The position numbers were made by a program, and so were the translations under genes. Under the pieces are notes generated by a model. That model saw nothing but the letters and a program-made list of their open reading frames with translations, did no database searches and had not been told where the DNA came from. Source: an uncultured Eubacterium sp. (GTDB lineage: Bacteria > Bacillota > Clostridia > Lachnospirales > Lachnospiraceae). From it: a stretch of 50,433 nucleotides of DNA. Each line of letters starts with the position of its first letter. The stretch's first letter is position 1. Below are positions 36,025-42,719 of the stretch, one piece after another. The DNA is taken from positions 1 to 50,433 of the forward strand of contig CAKRIZ010000012.1 of the NCBI GenBank assembly GCA_934351445.1, written 5' to 3'.

Positions 36025-36506
36025 TCCACCACTACCTGTCCTTTCTGTAATCCATATACTTCGCACAAATAGTCCCGCAGCACTTCACCGTCCCCTGTCA
36101 GTCCTTCCTGTATCCGCACCTGCTGCGGTTCATAATTATCATCCAGCGTCACCGTTATTTTCTTTATCTGCAGCAAATGCTCCCTGGCGAGTTCAGCAAA
36201 CTGTTCTTCCATTGCACGCCCATAATGCACACGGTACACCTGCTCCTGCGTCTGCTCCATATGTGAAAAATCGAGCTGTGCCTCCTCCATATCCTGCCTG
36301 AAATTCTCATAGGAGATGCCCTCCTTAAGTGCATCTGCCTGCCCGAACAGCCGGATAAGCGGAGCCATGACCGTGAGTGCAAATACAAGCCCCATGAAAA
36401 AACGGATAAATTTCTTATAAGCTTCACCTGCCGAAAAATACAAGACGATCATCATCAAAAAATACAAGATCAATACAGAGCGGATCCAATCTACGAATGT
36501 CTGCAT
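36021..36506 (-). CDS. spoIIIAF: Stage III sporulation protein AF
   Basis: The 161-residue protein has two N-terminal membrane helices (about 9-28 and 34-53) and a C-terminal cytosolic or intermembrane domain, matching SpoIIIAF in size, topology and position between AE and AG. It is part of the mother-cell-to-forespore channel; its exact job is unclear. Confidence 0.88.
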   Translation of the reverse strand: MQTFVDWIRSVLILYFLMMIVLYFSAGEAYKKFIRFFMGLVFALTVMAPLIRLFGQADALKEGISYENFRQDMEEAQLDFSHMEQTQEQVYRVHYGRAMEEQFAELAREHLLQIKKITVTLDDNYEPQQVRIQEGLTGDGEVLRDYLCEVYGLQKGQVVVE

Positions 36507-36561
36507 GCGGCCTCCTTTTCCGGTTCAGGCATGCGGCCGCCAAATGGGCACCGCATGCACA

Positions 36562-37854
36562 TCATACGCCCGCCCCGGTCGCCATGCACACGACCGTGAC
36601 CGACAAAAACAGCATCAGAATGGCAGTGACTACGAGCTTCGCGTAGAGCAATCCGGTCTTTGCCAGAGCATCGAGTACACCGGAAATCCGTTTATCTGTC
36701 ACCGGTTCCGATACAGCCGCCAGTATCCGGTAGACGAGTGTCAGCACGGCAATCTCCAACAGCGGCTTTGCACACAACAATACCAGCACAACCACCGCAG
36801 TCGCTCCCACGCTGTTCTTAATCAGAATACCGGTGCCCAGAAGGAGTTCGCTCACACTGTTCATAGCTCCGCCAAGACCCGGGATGACCCCGATCGTGCG
36901 TATTGCCGCACTCCTGCGCAGTTGATCGACCGCCGGGGCAATCAGCCCCTGGATCAGGTTCAGTCCCAGTACAAATGCTATCAGTATTTTCTGTGCACAG
37001 AGTACGCCGCTCTCCAGCAAATGTGCCATACTCGAAAAATGTTCTTCCTTCCATGTATAATTTGCAAACTGTGTCACTAAATAGATAAATACAAGCGGAA
37101 ACAACACTTTTTGCAGCAGATTCTGGACGAGATACAGCACAAGCAACAGGATCTCATAGGTCAGGCTCGCAGAATTGACACCGGATGAAAACACCATCGC
37201 CATACAAAACACCGGCTGGATGAGCATTGTAAACTCTGTGATCCGGTCCAGACAGCGATAGGTCACTTCCTGCATGGATGCAAATACGCGCAGGGCGTTG
37301 TATAAAAACAAAAAATAGACAGCCAAAAAACTCATGTCCGATAAAAACGCATTGGAAAAAATCCCGGTAATCCCCTGCAGCATCGCAAATGCCAATAACA
37401 GCACCAGCATCTGTACCAGATAGCCACGGTTCGTATGTACGACGCCAAAGCAATGATTGACCAGCCAGTTCCACACCGTCTGTCCGTCCGGTTTCGCGTC
37501 CCCATGCAACAGATTCTGCAACAATTGCAGAAAACTGATATCCATATCTGTCTCATCGCTCTGCTCCTGCAGGAAAGCATCCAGATCATCCGTCTGCAGT
37601 TCCCCCAGCAGATCATCCGTCAGCCCATCCGCCTGATCAATAGCCGCATCTCCTGCCAACGTTCCCGGCTCAGAACCAGTCTGTTCCGCTGCGATTCCGG
37701 TTTCCGTATTTAGGAACACCGGAATAATCATGGCAGTAATTATGCACATGCATAATTCAATGATAAATCGTGTTCTGTACCCGCATCGTTTCAGATGCCT
37801 TCCCTTGTCCGCAGCACGCCATTCCGATTTCACTTTTATTTTTTTATCTCTCAT
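36562..37854 (-). CDS. spoIIIAE: Stage III sporulation protein AE
   Basis: SpoIIIAE is the large polytopic membrane subunit of the SpoIIIA complex. The 430-residue protein has an N-terminal signal-like segment (about 28-50), a soluble acidic region and about eight membrane helices from residue 140 on. VIPGLGGAMNSVSELLLGTG and the C-terminal LAKTGLLYAKLVVTAILM are typical. Its start overlaps the spoIIIAD stop by ATGA. Confidence 0.95.
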   Translation of the reverse strand: MRDKKIKVKSEWRAADKGRHLKRCGYRTRFIIELCMCIITAMIIPVFLNTETGIAAEQTGSEPGTLAGDAAIDQADGLTDDLLGELQTDDLDAFLQEQSDETDMDISFLQLLQNLLHGDAKPDGQTVWNWLVNHCFGVVHTNRGYLVQMLVLLLAFAMLQGITGIFSNAFLSDMSFLAVYFLFLYNALRVFASMQEVTYRCLDRITEFTMLIQPVFCMAMVFSSGVNSASLTYEILLLVLYLVQNLLQKVLFPLVFIYLVTQFANYTWKEEHFSSMAHLLESGVLCAQKILIAFVLGLNLIQGLIAPAVDQLRRSAAIRTIGVIPGLGGAMNSVSELLLGTGILIKNSVGATAVVVLVLLCAKPLLEIAVLTLVYRILAAVSEPVTDKRISGVLDALAKTGLLYAKLVVTAILMLFLSVTVVCMATGAGV

Positions 37855-38237
37855 GTCACCACCGTGGCTATCAACTGCAAAAAGGCTTCAATCACCGGAA
37901 GCGCCAACAGCAGGATTGATATTTTAGAAAACATCTCGATCTGGGAGGCAATCGTTGCATAACCGGCATCCTTACACAGGCTGACTGCAAATTCTGCTAC
38001 ATAGGTGATGCCTATCATTTTTAAAATCGTGCGGAAATAGCCGACATCCAGCGTTGCCAGTTCGCGCAGTCTGCCAACAGATTCCAACAGGATCGAGAGT
38101 CTGCCCAGCACACTGAAAAAGATACAGACACAGACAACGATACTGATCAGGATACCGAATTCCGGCCGTTCTTTTTTTAATACGGTTGCAAGCAATACAC
38201 CGGCTACCGCCAGCAACGACATCTGTACTACATTCAT
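37851..38237 (-). CDS. spoIIIAD: Stage III sporulation protein AD
   Basis: The 128-residue, four-helix membrane protein matches SpoIIIAD in size and contains YFRTILKMIGITYVAEFAVSLCKDAGY, a characteristic segment. It overlaps spoIIIAE by four bases and follows spoIIIAC after nine bases. Confidence 0.94.
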   Translation of the reverse strand: MNVVQMSLLAVAGVLLATVLKKERPEFGILISIVVCVCIFFSVLGRLSILLESVGRLRELATLDVGYFRTILKMIGITYVAEFAVSLCKDAGYATIASQIEMFSKISILLLALPVIEAFLQLIATVVT

Positions 38238-38246
38238 ACACCCGCC

Positions 38247-38441
38247 TCACAGTTCAAATAATGTCTGCATTGTCACAAACAGCTCATAGATATATGGCAC
38301 GACCCACAGCAGTACGAGCACCAGCCCCGCCAGACTGATGAGAAACGCATGCTCCTCGCGCCCGCTGTGTTTGAGTACCTGTCCGAGAATCGTGACGAGA
38401 ATACCGACTGCTGCTATCTTGAATATCATATTTACACTCAT
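38247..38441 (-). CDS. spoIIIAC: Stage III sporulation protein AC
   Basis: The 64-residue protein has two membrane helices separated by a short polar loop (LKHSGREEHAFLI), the normal form of SpoIIIAC. It starts only 15 bases after the spoIIIAA stop, leaving no room for the spoIIIAB gene that is usually found here. Confidence 0.94.
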   Translation of the reverse strand: MSVNMIFKIAAVGILVTILGQVLKHSGREEHAFLISLAGLVLVLLWVVPYIYELFVTMQTLFEL

Positions 38442-38456
38442 ATATACCCCTTAGCC

Positions 38457-39410
38457 TCACTGTGTACCTGTAATCAGTTCCATACGGCTGTCATAGACAC
38501 GCATGCTGCGTTGTCCACGTACATCCTTTTCCAATACCACAAAACGACCGATCTCACCTTTTCCGCTCCAGTTAAAAAATCCACAGATGTGCTGCAGGCT
38601 CTCGACCGACTCACCATGCACCGTCCCGATCAGGCGGCAGCCACTGTGGAACGCACGTGTCACAGCCTCAAAATCATCCTTTGCCCCCAGCTCGTCAACC
38701 GCGATCACCTGCGGAGACATCGAGCGCAGCAGCATATAGATTCCCTCACTTTTACCGGCTCCCTCTAACACATCTGTGCGCGGTCCGAGATCGTTCTGCG
38801 GAACACCCAGATAACCGGCGCCCAGCTCCGAACGCTCGTCCACCACACCGACCTTCATACCCGCATGCGCAGTATCACCCTCTGACAGAATGCGGACCGC
38901 ATCCCTCAGATAGGTCGTCTTGCCAATACCCGGCGGGGATAAAATCAATGTATTATAGATCCCACACGCATCCCGCACCGCATTCACAAGCGCCTGTGCG
39001 CACCCCTTCCTCTCACGTGCAATCCGGATATTCAGAAAATAAATATGCTGCAGGCGCACAATATGCCCCTGTTGCAGCGCCACCTCTCCTGCCACACCGA
39101 CACGATGCCCCCCGCGCAAGGTCAGATAGCCCATGCGCAGTTGTTCCTCATAGGCATAGATCGAATAACTGCATAAAAAACTGACCATCTCCTCAAGATC
39201 CTCACTGCGCATCCGGTAGGCATCCTGCAGCCGTCCACTCAGCCTGCCGCCCTTTTCATCAAAAAAAATCTCCCGATCACCATATAGGAACATCAGTGGT
39301 TGTCCCACCCGCACACGGATCTCCTCCAATGTGCCCTGGTCGATATCTGCCTGCCGCAGTTTCTCACGCATATGTAATGGAAATAATCTGAGCAACTGTT
39401 CCTCCAACAT
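38457..39410 (-). CDS. spoIIIAA: Stage III sporulation protein AA (ATPase)
   Basis: SpoIIIAA is a secretion-type ATPase thought to power the SpoIIIA channel. Walker A SPPGIGKTTYLRD (about 158-170) and a Walker B region with IAVDELGAKDDFEA are present. The start at 39410 (MLEEQLLRL) follows GGGGGGA; the longer frame from 39437 lies in the palindromic leader. Length is 317 residues. It is separated from spoIIIAB by three unrelated genes or remnants. Confidence 0.95.
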   Translation of the reverse strand: MLEEQLLRLFPLHMREKLRQADIDQGTLEEIRVRVGQPLMFLYGDREIFFDEKGGRLSGRLQDAYRMRSEDLEEMVSFLCSYSIYAYEEQLRMGYLTLRGGHRVGVAGEVALQQGHIVRLQHIYFLNIRIARERKGCAQALVNAVRDACGIYNTLILSPPGIGKTTYLRDAVRILSEGDTAHAGMKVGVVDERSELGAGYLGVPQNDLGPRTDVLEGAGKSEGIYMLLRSMSPQVIAVDELGAKDDFEAVTRAFHSGCRLIGTVHGESVESLQHICGFFNWSGKGEIGRFVVLEKDVRGQRSMRVYDSRMELITGTQ

Positions 39411-39411
39411 A

Positions 39412-39460
39412 AAAATCCCCCCTTGTCCATACATCACTATATGAACAAGCGGGGGATTTT
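39412..39460 (-). promoter_or_regulatory. Palindromic leader copy A: possible sigma-E promoter and RBS of spoIIIAA
   Basis: About 50 bases form a near-perfect hairpin with arms AAAATCCCCC and GGGGGGATTTT. The same sequence recurs upstream of spoIIIAB (42074-42120). On the minus strand it reads TCATAAAA, 13 bases, CATATAGT, resembling sigma-E -35 and -10 boxes, and then the GGGGGGA ribosome site of spoIIIAA. It could also act as a terminator for the ATPase gene ending at 39465, or mask the ribosome site. Confidence 0.6.
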
Positions 39461-39464
39461 ATGA

Positions 39465-41063
39465 TTATTTTTTTAATTTTTCTATGACACATTGATGTTC
39501 TTTTGTCTTCCTGTCATAACTGATACCGATCAGTAAGATATTGCCCGTATAGGCTTCCAGCACAGATGGATATTTTTTCTCTTTGATCTGCATAAGCGCA
39601 GTCTGTGCATTTTGATTCCATTTTAATTCTATCAAAAGCGCCGGATAATCATCCACATACTCTGTTTTCGGAAGGAAAACAAAATCCGCAAATCCACGAC
39701 CGCTTGGCAATTCTCTGACTGGTTTGAAATAATACTGCATCGTACTCAGATACGCGATGGTCAACACACTGCTGAGCGAATTTTCATCATGATACTGGAT
39801 CACCGATGCATATTCTGCATGTATTTTCTCGATACCCACTGCAACCGCATGTGCATCCATATCTAATGTTGCATCCAGTAATGCCTCCGATTCTCGCTGA
39901 AAATCCAGTAGTTCATTCCACTTTTTCCTGCGGGTCGCCGCTGCGAATTCCTGCCGGATCTCCTCATTCGGAATAAAGGCGGTCTGATGCTTCTGATCAT
40001 ACGACAAATAGCCCAGATGGATCAGTAATGTCAATATGTCATCCTTGTCCGCAAAGCTGACCATGTCATTCTGAAAGGAGCTCACATATACCGGCACCTG
40101 CGCACCGGACAGCATCTCTATGATGGATGTCTTCAGACCATCAAAATCTCTGTTAATAAACGGAACGATCGTCTCATAAGTACCCGTCATAGACCAATAG
40201 CTCTGAAAATTCCCCTCCTGCATCAGACACACAACCGCGTTTGGATTATATACATAAAGATCACCAAGCCGGTAACCATCATACCATCGTTTCACTTCCC
40301 GGAAATCTTTCCGGTATTTTTGGCAGAGCACTTTTACTTCATCCTCCGTGAAGCCGATATACGGAGCCATCACTCCCGGACTCACCATCGTATATTGCGA
40401 AAAATTATTAAGCGCAGACTGGGTATGCACTTTTTTGATTGGTAAGATTCCAGTCAAATAAGCAAGCTGTATAAACTTTGTCGGCTCAGTACCTTTAAAC
40501 ATCCCCCGTAGAAAATTGATATACTCCTCCTGCACACCCTGACTAGCTTCCTCATCACGAATCAACGCATCCCACTCATCTATAATTACAATAAACTTTG
40601 TTCCTGTAGCTGCATGAATGCAGGACATCGCTCCATATGCAGTCTGTGTATCATCCGGGATGTCTGACGGATACAGTTCCTTCAATTCCTTAATCATCTG
40701 ATCATTGATATACGCAACGGTCTGCTCTGCTCCCTCAGCGTCCATACAACACCACTGTACATCAAAATGAATCACATCATACCGATTCAGGTTCTTTTCA
40801 AACGAAGCATCCGCACTGATCTCCAGACCGGAAAACAATTCTATCGAATCACAGCCTTTGCTATAATAGGCAGTCAGCATGTCTGCTGTGATCGATTTTC
40901 CAAAGCGGCGCGGCCTGCTGTTGCAGATCAGTGCCTGTTTTGTATTCATAACCTTGTTCGTATATGCGATCAGCCCTGTTTTATCCACATATATCTCAGA
41001 ATTCAAAGCGACCTGAAATGCACTGTTATCCGGATTGACAAATCTACCCATTCGATGCTTCAC
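39465..41063 (-). CDS. AAA-ATPase with C-terminal PD-(D/E)XK nuclease domain (DUF1703 family)
   Basis: The 532-residue protein has an N-terminal AAA-ATPase domain with a P-loop variant (NSRPRRFGKSI, about 48-58) and Walker B (IVIIDEWDAL). A C-terminal PD-(D/E)XK-like domain has FADFVFLP and LIELKWN (E-x-K) near 465-490. Such genes occur in many paralogous copies in gut Clostridia and Bacteroides; a role in mobile-element biology or defence is suspected, not shown. It interrupts the spoIIIA locus and sits directly behind a truncated HEPN gene. AAGGAG precedes its start. Confidence 0.9.
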   Translation of the reverse strand: MKHRMGRFVNPDNSAFQVALNSEIYVDKTGLIAYTNKVMNTKQALICNSRPRRFGKSITADMLTAYYSKGCDSIELFSGLEISADASFEKNLNRYDVIHFDVQWCCMDAEGAEQTVAYINDQMIKELKELYPSDIPDDTQTAYGAMSCIHAATGTKFIVIIDEWDALIRDEEASQGVQEEYINFLRGMFKGTEPTKFIQLAYLTGILPIKKVHTQSALNNFSQYTMVSPGVMAPYIGFTEDEVKVLCQKYRKDFREVKRWYDGYRLGDLYVYNPNAVVCLMQEGNFQSYWSMTGTYETIVPFINRDFDGLKTSIIEMLSGAQVPVYVSSFQNDMVSFADKDDILTLLIHLGYLSYDQKHQTAFIPNEEIRQEFAAATRRKKWNELLDFQRESEALLDATLDMDAHAVAVGIEKIHAEYASVIQYHDENSLSSVLTIAYLSTMQYYFKPVRELPSGRGFADFVFLPKTEYVDDYPALLIELKWNQNAQTALMQIKEKKYPSVLEAYTGNILLIGISYDRKTKEHQCVIEKLKK

Positions 41064-41086
41064 TCCTTCTTTTCCGGTTCTAGGAT

Positions 41087-41218
41087 TTATTTTGCAAAAA
41101 AATCCGCTTGTTTTCCATCACCGTCATAATCATCTGCCGGATTCGCCGTCAGACTTTTTTTCAGATTATCCAGACACTTACAATATGAATGATAGCGGTT
41201 AATAAATTTGTTTTCCAT
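41087..41218 (-). pseudogene. Truncated HEPN (HI0074-family nucleotidyltransferase-substrate-binding) gene
   Basis: A 43-codon frame begins at ATG 41218 inside the end of the MNT gene, in another frame, with GGAGG about eleven bases upstream. Its first 31 residues (MENKFINRYHSYCK..., DNLKKSLTANPADDY) look like the N-terminus of HI0074-family HEPN proteins, which are about 130-145 residues and pair with MNT. After DDY the frame runs into unrelated sequence (DGDGKQADFFAK) and a stop. About two thirds of the gene are missing, and the ATPase gene begins 23 bases further on. I infer a deletion or insertion that removed the HEPN body. Confidence 0.75.
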
Positions 41219-41480
41219 ATTTATCGATATCCTCCAGCAAATATTTATTTAAGATATGATCATATTCAAACAGATCTATTTTTCTCAGAGTCTCAATCGT
41301 TGCGATATCATCCTCCAGCCGCATCATATCTGCACACCCATACACGACAAAATCGATATCACTGGTCGGCAATGCTGTTCCTGTAGCAAATGATCCAAAC
41401 AGCGATAAATGCTGTACCTGATTCTTTTTGCATATATCTGTGACTCTCTGTATGATCTCATCAATCGGCATGGTATCCAT
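41199..41480 (-). CDS. MNT-type minimal nucleotidyltransferase, partner of a lost HEPN
   Basis: The 93-residue protein has the MNT active-site pattern GSFATGTALPTSDIDFVV (G-S then D-x-D), like the small nucleotidyltransferases of HEPN/MNT toxin-antitoxin pairs, which AMPylate and silence their HEPN RNase. It is full length for the family and has AGGAG before its start. Its HEPN partner is reduced to a fragment overlapping its 3' end. It lies between spoIIIAB and the AAA-ATPase gene. Confidence 0.88.
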   Translation of the reverse strand: MDTMPIDEIIQRVTDICKKNQVQHLSLFGSFATGTALPTSDIDFVVYGCADMMRLEDDIATIETLRKIDLFEYDHILNKYLLEDIDKYGKQIY

Positions 41481-41551
41481 GTATTTCGCTCCTATCCGCT
41501 TATGTTATACGTGATTAGTATACTTCATCCGGCTCAAACCTGCAACGATTT

Positions 41552-42073
41552 TCAGAGCAGGAGTATAATCACAAAGATTCCTGCCAGCATCGTTCCGTAA
41601 CGGTTTAGCCTGCGCCTGCTCACAAGGCTCAGTTCATAATCCTTCGTCAGCCCCGCCAGCCGCTTCTGATAGGCTGCAAATAATTCCACCTTCAGTTCGA
41701 CATGATCCATCCGCAGTACCTCTCCGATCTCCGATAATAGCTGCAACTGCGCATCGTCCAATAAAAACAAATTCCGATCCGCCTCGGTCTGTGTCCGCCA
41801 AATTGCCGATACATCACCGCTATCCTGCCGGATCAGCTTTTCCTGTACATGTTCGCATAATTCCCGGTAGGGATGTCCCACATTTGCTGCGCAATGCTCC
41901 AGCACAACCGACAACGGAAACCGCAGCCGGCATATCTCATTCTGCAACAGTGTCAGAAAAAATGCGAGCTCGTCCAACTGTCTTTTGTGCTCTGCGAACT
42001 CCCACTCTTTGGATAATACAAAACCGGTACATGATAGCAGGATACATCCTGCTCCCAGCAACTTTAAAGCCAC
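41552..42073 (-). CDS. spoIIIAB: Stage III sporulation protein AB, displaced from its usual position
   Basis: The protein has one N-terminal membrane helix (LKLLGAGCILLSCTGFVL), a helical soluble domain (FLTLLQNEICRLRFPLS.V) and a C-terminal helix (YGTMLAGIFVIILLL), the form of SpoIIIAB, an inner channel component resembling GspF fragments. The GTG at 42073 follows the GGGGGGA site and yields 173 residues beginning (V/M)ALKLLGAG, as in B. subtilis. It lies upstream of spoIIIAA rather than between AA and AC, with MNT, HEPN remnant and AAA-ATPase genes between. Confidence 0.88.
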   Translation of the reverse strand: MALKLLGAGCILLSCTGFVLSKEWEFAEHKRQLDELAFFLTLLQNEICRLRFPLSVVLEHCAANVGHPYRELCEHVQEKLIRQDSGDVSAIWRTQTEADRNLFLLDDAQLQLLSEIGEVLRMDHVELKVELFAAYQKRLAGLTKDYELSLVSRRRLNRYGTMLAGIFVIILLL

Positions 42074-42120
42074 AAAATCCCCCCTGTCCATATATCACTA
42101 TATGAACGAGAGGGGATTTT
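42074..42120 (-). promoter_or_regulatory. Palindromic leader copy B: possible sigma-E promoter and RBS of spoIIIAB
   Basis: This is the second copy of the leader at 39412-39460, about 90 percent identical. On the minus strand it reads ACATAAAA, 13 bases, CATATAGT (sigma-E-like) and then GGGGGGATTTT directly before the GTG of spoIIIAB. The arms pair into a long hairpin. Because it is palindromic, the plus strand also shows a GGGGATTTTTATG arrangement leading into a short frame at 42122-42265. Confidence 0.6.
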
Positions 42121-42360
42121 TATGTCTGATCTATTTACTTTTGAATTCAAAGCTTCATTGATCATCTGTAAGACAGACCCTGCAAAGTCCATGCTATTGC
42201 ATACAAAGCAGTTCAACCTTGCCCTTTACCAAGATGAGCTCAGTCGATTATCTGCTCGGACGCACTAATGTAAAACAGATGAATAAAGAGTCCTGATCCG
42301 TGAAAGTCCGCTTACCGGCAACTTCTGGCGTCTTTCAAATATATCGCAGGCATACAAAAA
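42121..42360. other. Intergenic stretch between the spoIIIAB leader and the rpsU terminator
   Basis: No recognisable gene is present. A 47-codon frame on the plus strand (42122-42265, MSDLFTFEFKASL...) has an RBS-like AGGGG that belongs to the palindrome. A minus-strand frame (42064-42192, MDFAGSVLQMINEALNSK...) runs into spoIIIAB without a ribosome site. Either could be a decayed gene; I recognise neither. Confidence 0.4.
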
Positions 42361-42384
42361 ACCCCGGAGCAAATGCTCCGGGGT
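42361..42384 (-). terminator. Terminator after rpsU
   Basis: ACCCCGGAGC and GCTCCGGGGT form a perfect 10-bp stem around a 4-nt loop, followed by TTTTTG on the minus strand. Confidence 0.93.
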
Positions 42385-42408
42385 TTCGTCGCTCATAACC
42401 AATTCAAA

Positions 42409-42585
42409 TTAGTTATATTTACGCTTTCTAGCTGCTTCAGATTTTTTCTTGCGCTTTACAGAGGGCTTCTCATAATGCTCTCTCTTACGAATCTCCTGCT
42501 GAATACCTGCCTTTGCGCAGTTTCTCTTAAATCTGCGTAAAGCGCTATCTAAAGTCTCGTTCTCTTTAACTGTAACACTAGACAT
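42409..42585 (-). CDS. rpsU: 30S ribosomal protein S21
   Basis: This 58-residue basic protein begins [21 protein letters not shown] and ends in a lysine- and arginine-rich tail ([13 protein letters not shown]), matching bacterial S21 in size and sequence. It joins the small subunit near the anti-Shine-Dalgarno region. It has its own promoter and terminator and a GGAGG-rich leader. Confidence 0.97.
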   Translation of the reverse strand: MSSVTVKENETLDSALRRFKRNCAKAGIQQEIRKREHYEKPSVKRKKKSEAARKRKYN

Positions 42586-42661
42586 TCTTACACCTAACCT
42601 CCCTCCAGTTGTGAATTGTGCATATCAACTGTAAGGTCATATCCTAATTGCACTGCAAATA

Positions 42662-42689
42662 ATTATACCAGATATTTTCATTTCGTCAA
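42662..42689 (-). promoter_or_regulatory. Promoter of rpsU
   Basis: TTGACG (42689-42684) and a consensus TATAAT (42667-42662) are 16 bases apart on the minus strand. Confidence 0.8.
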
Positions 42690-42719
42690 GATTGTTTCCC
42701 GAAAAATTTCATCCGGTTT

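Noticed and set aside
38442..38456. Hidden or fused spoIIIAB between spoIIIAA and spoIIIAC
   Set aside because: Only 15 bases separate the two genes and neither is extended, so AB is truly absent there.
41063..41218. A working HEPN toxin gene next to the MNT gene
   Set aside because: Only about 31 family-like codons remain before the frame leaves the family sequence and stops, so it is listed as a pseudogene.
42122..42265. 47-codon plus-strand gene after the palindrome
   Set aside because: Its ribosome-site-like sequence is the mirror arm of the palindrome and I recognise no family; it is noted only in the intergenic entry.
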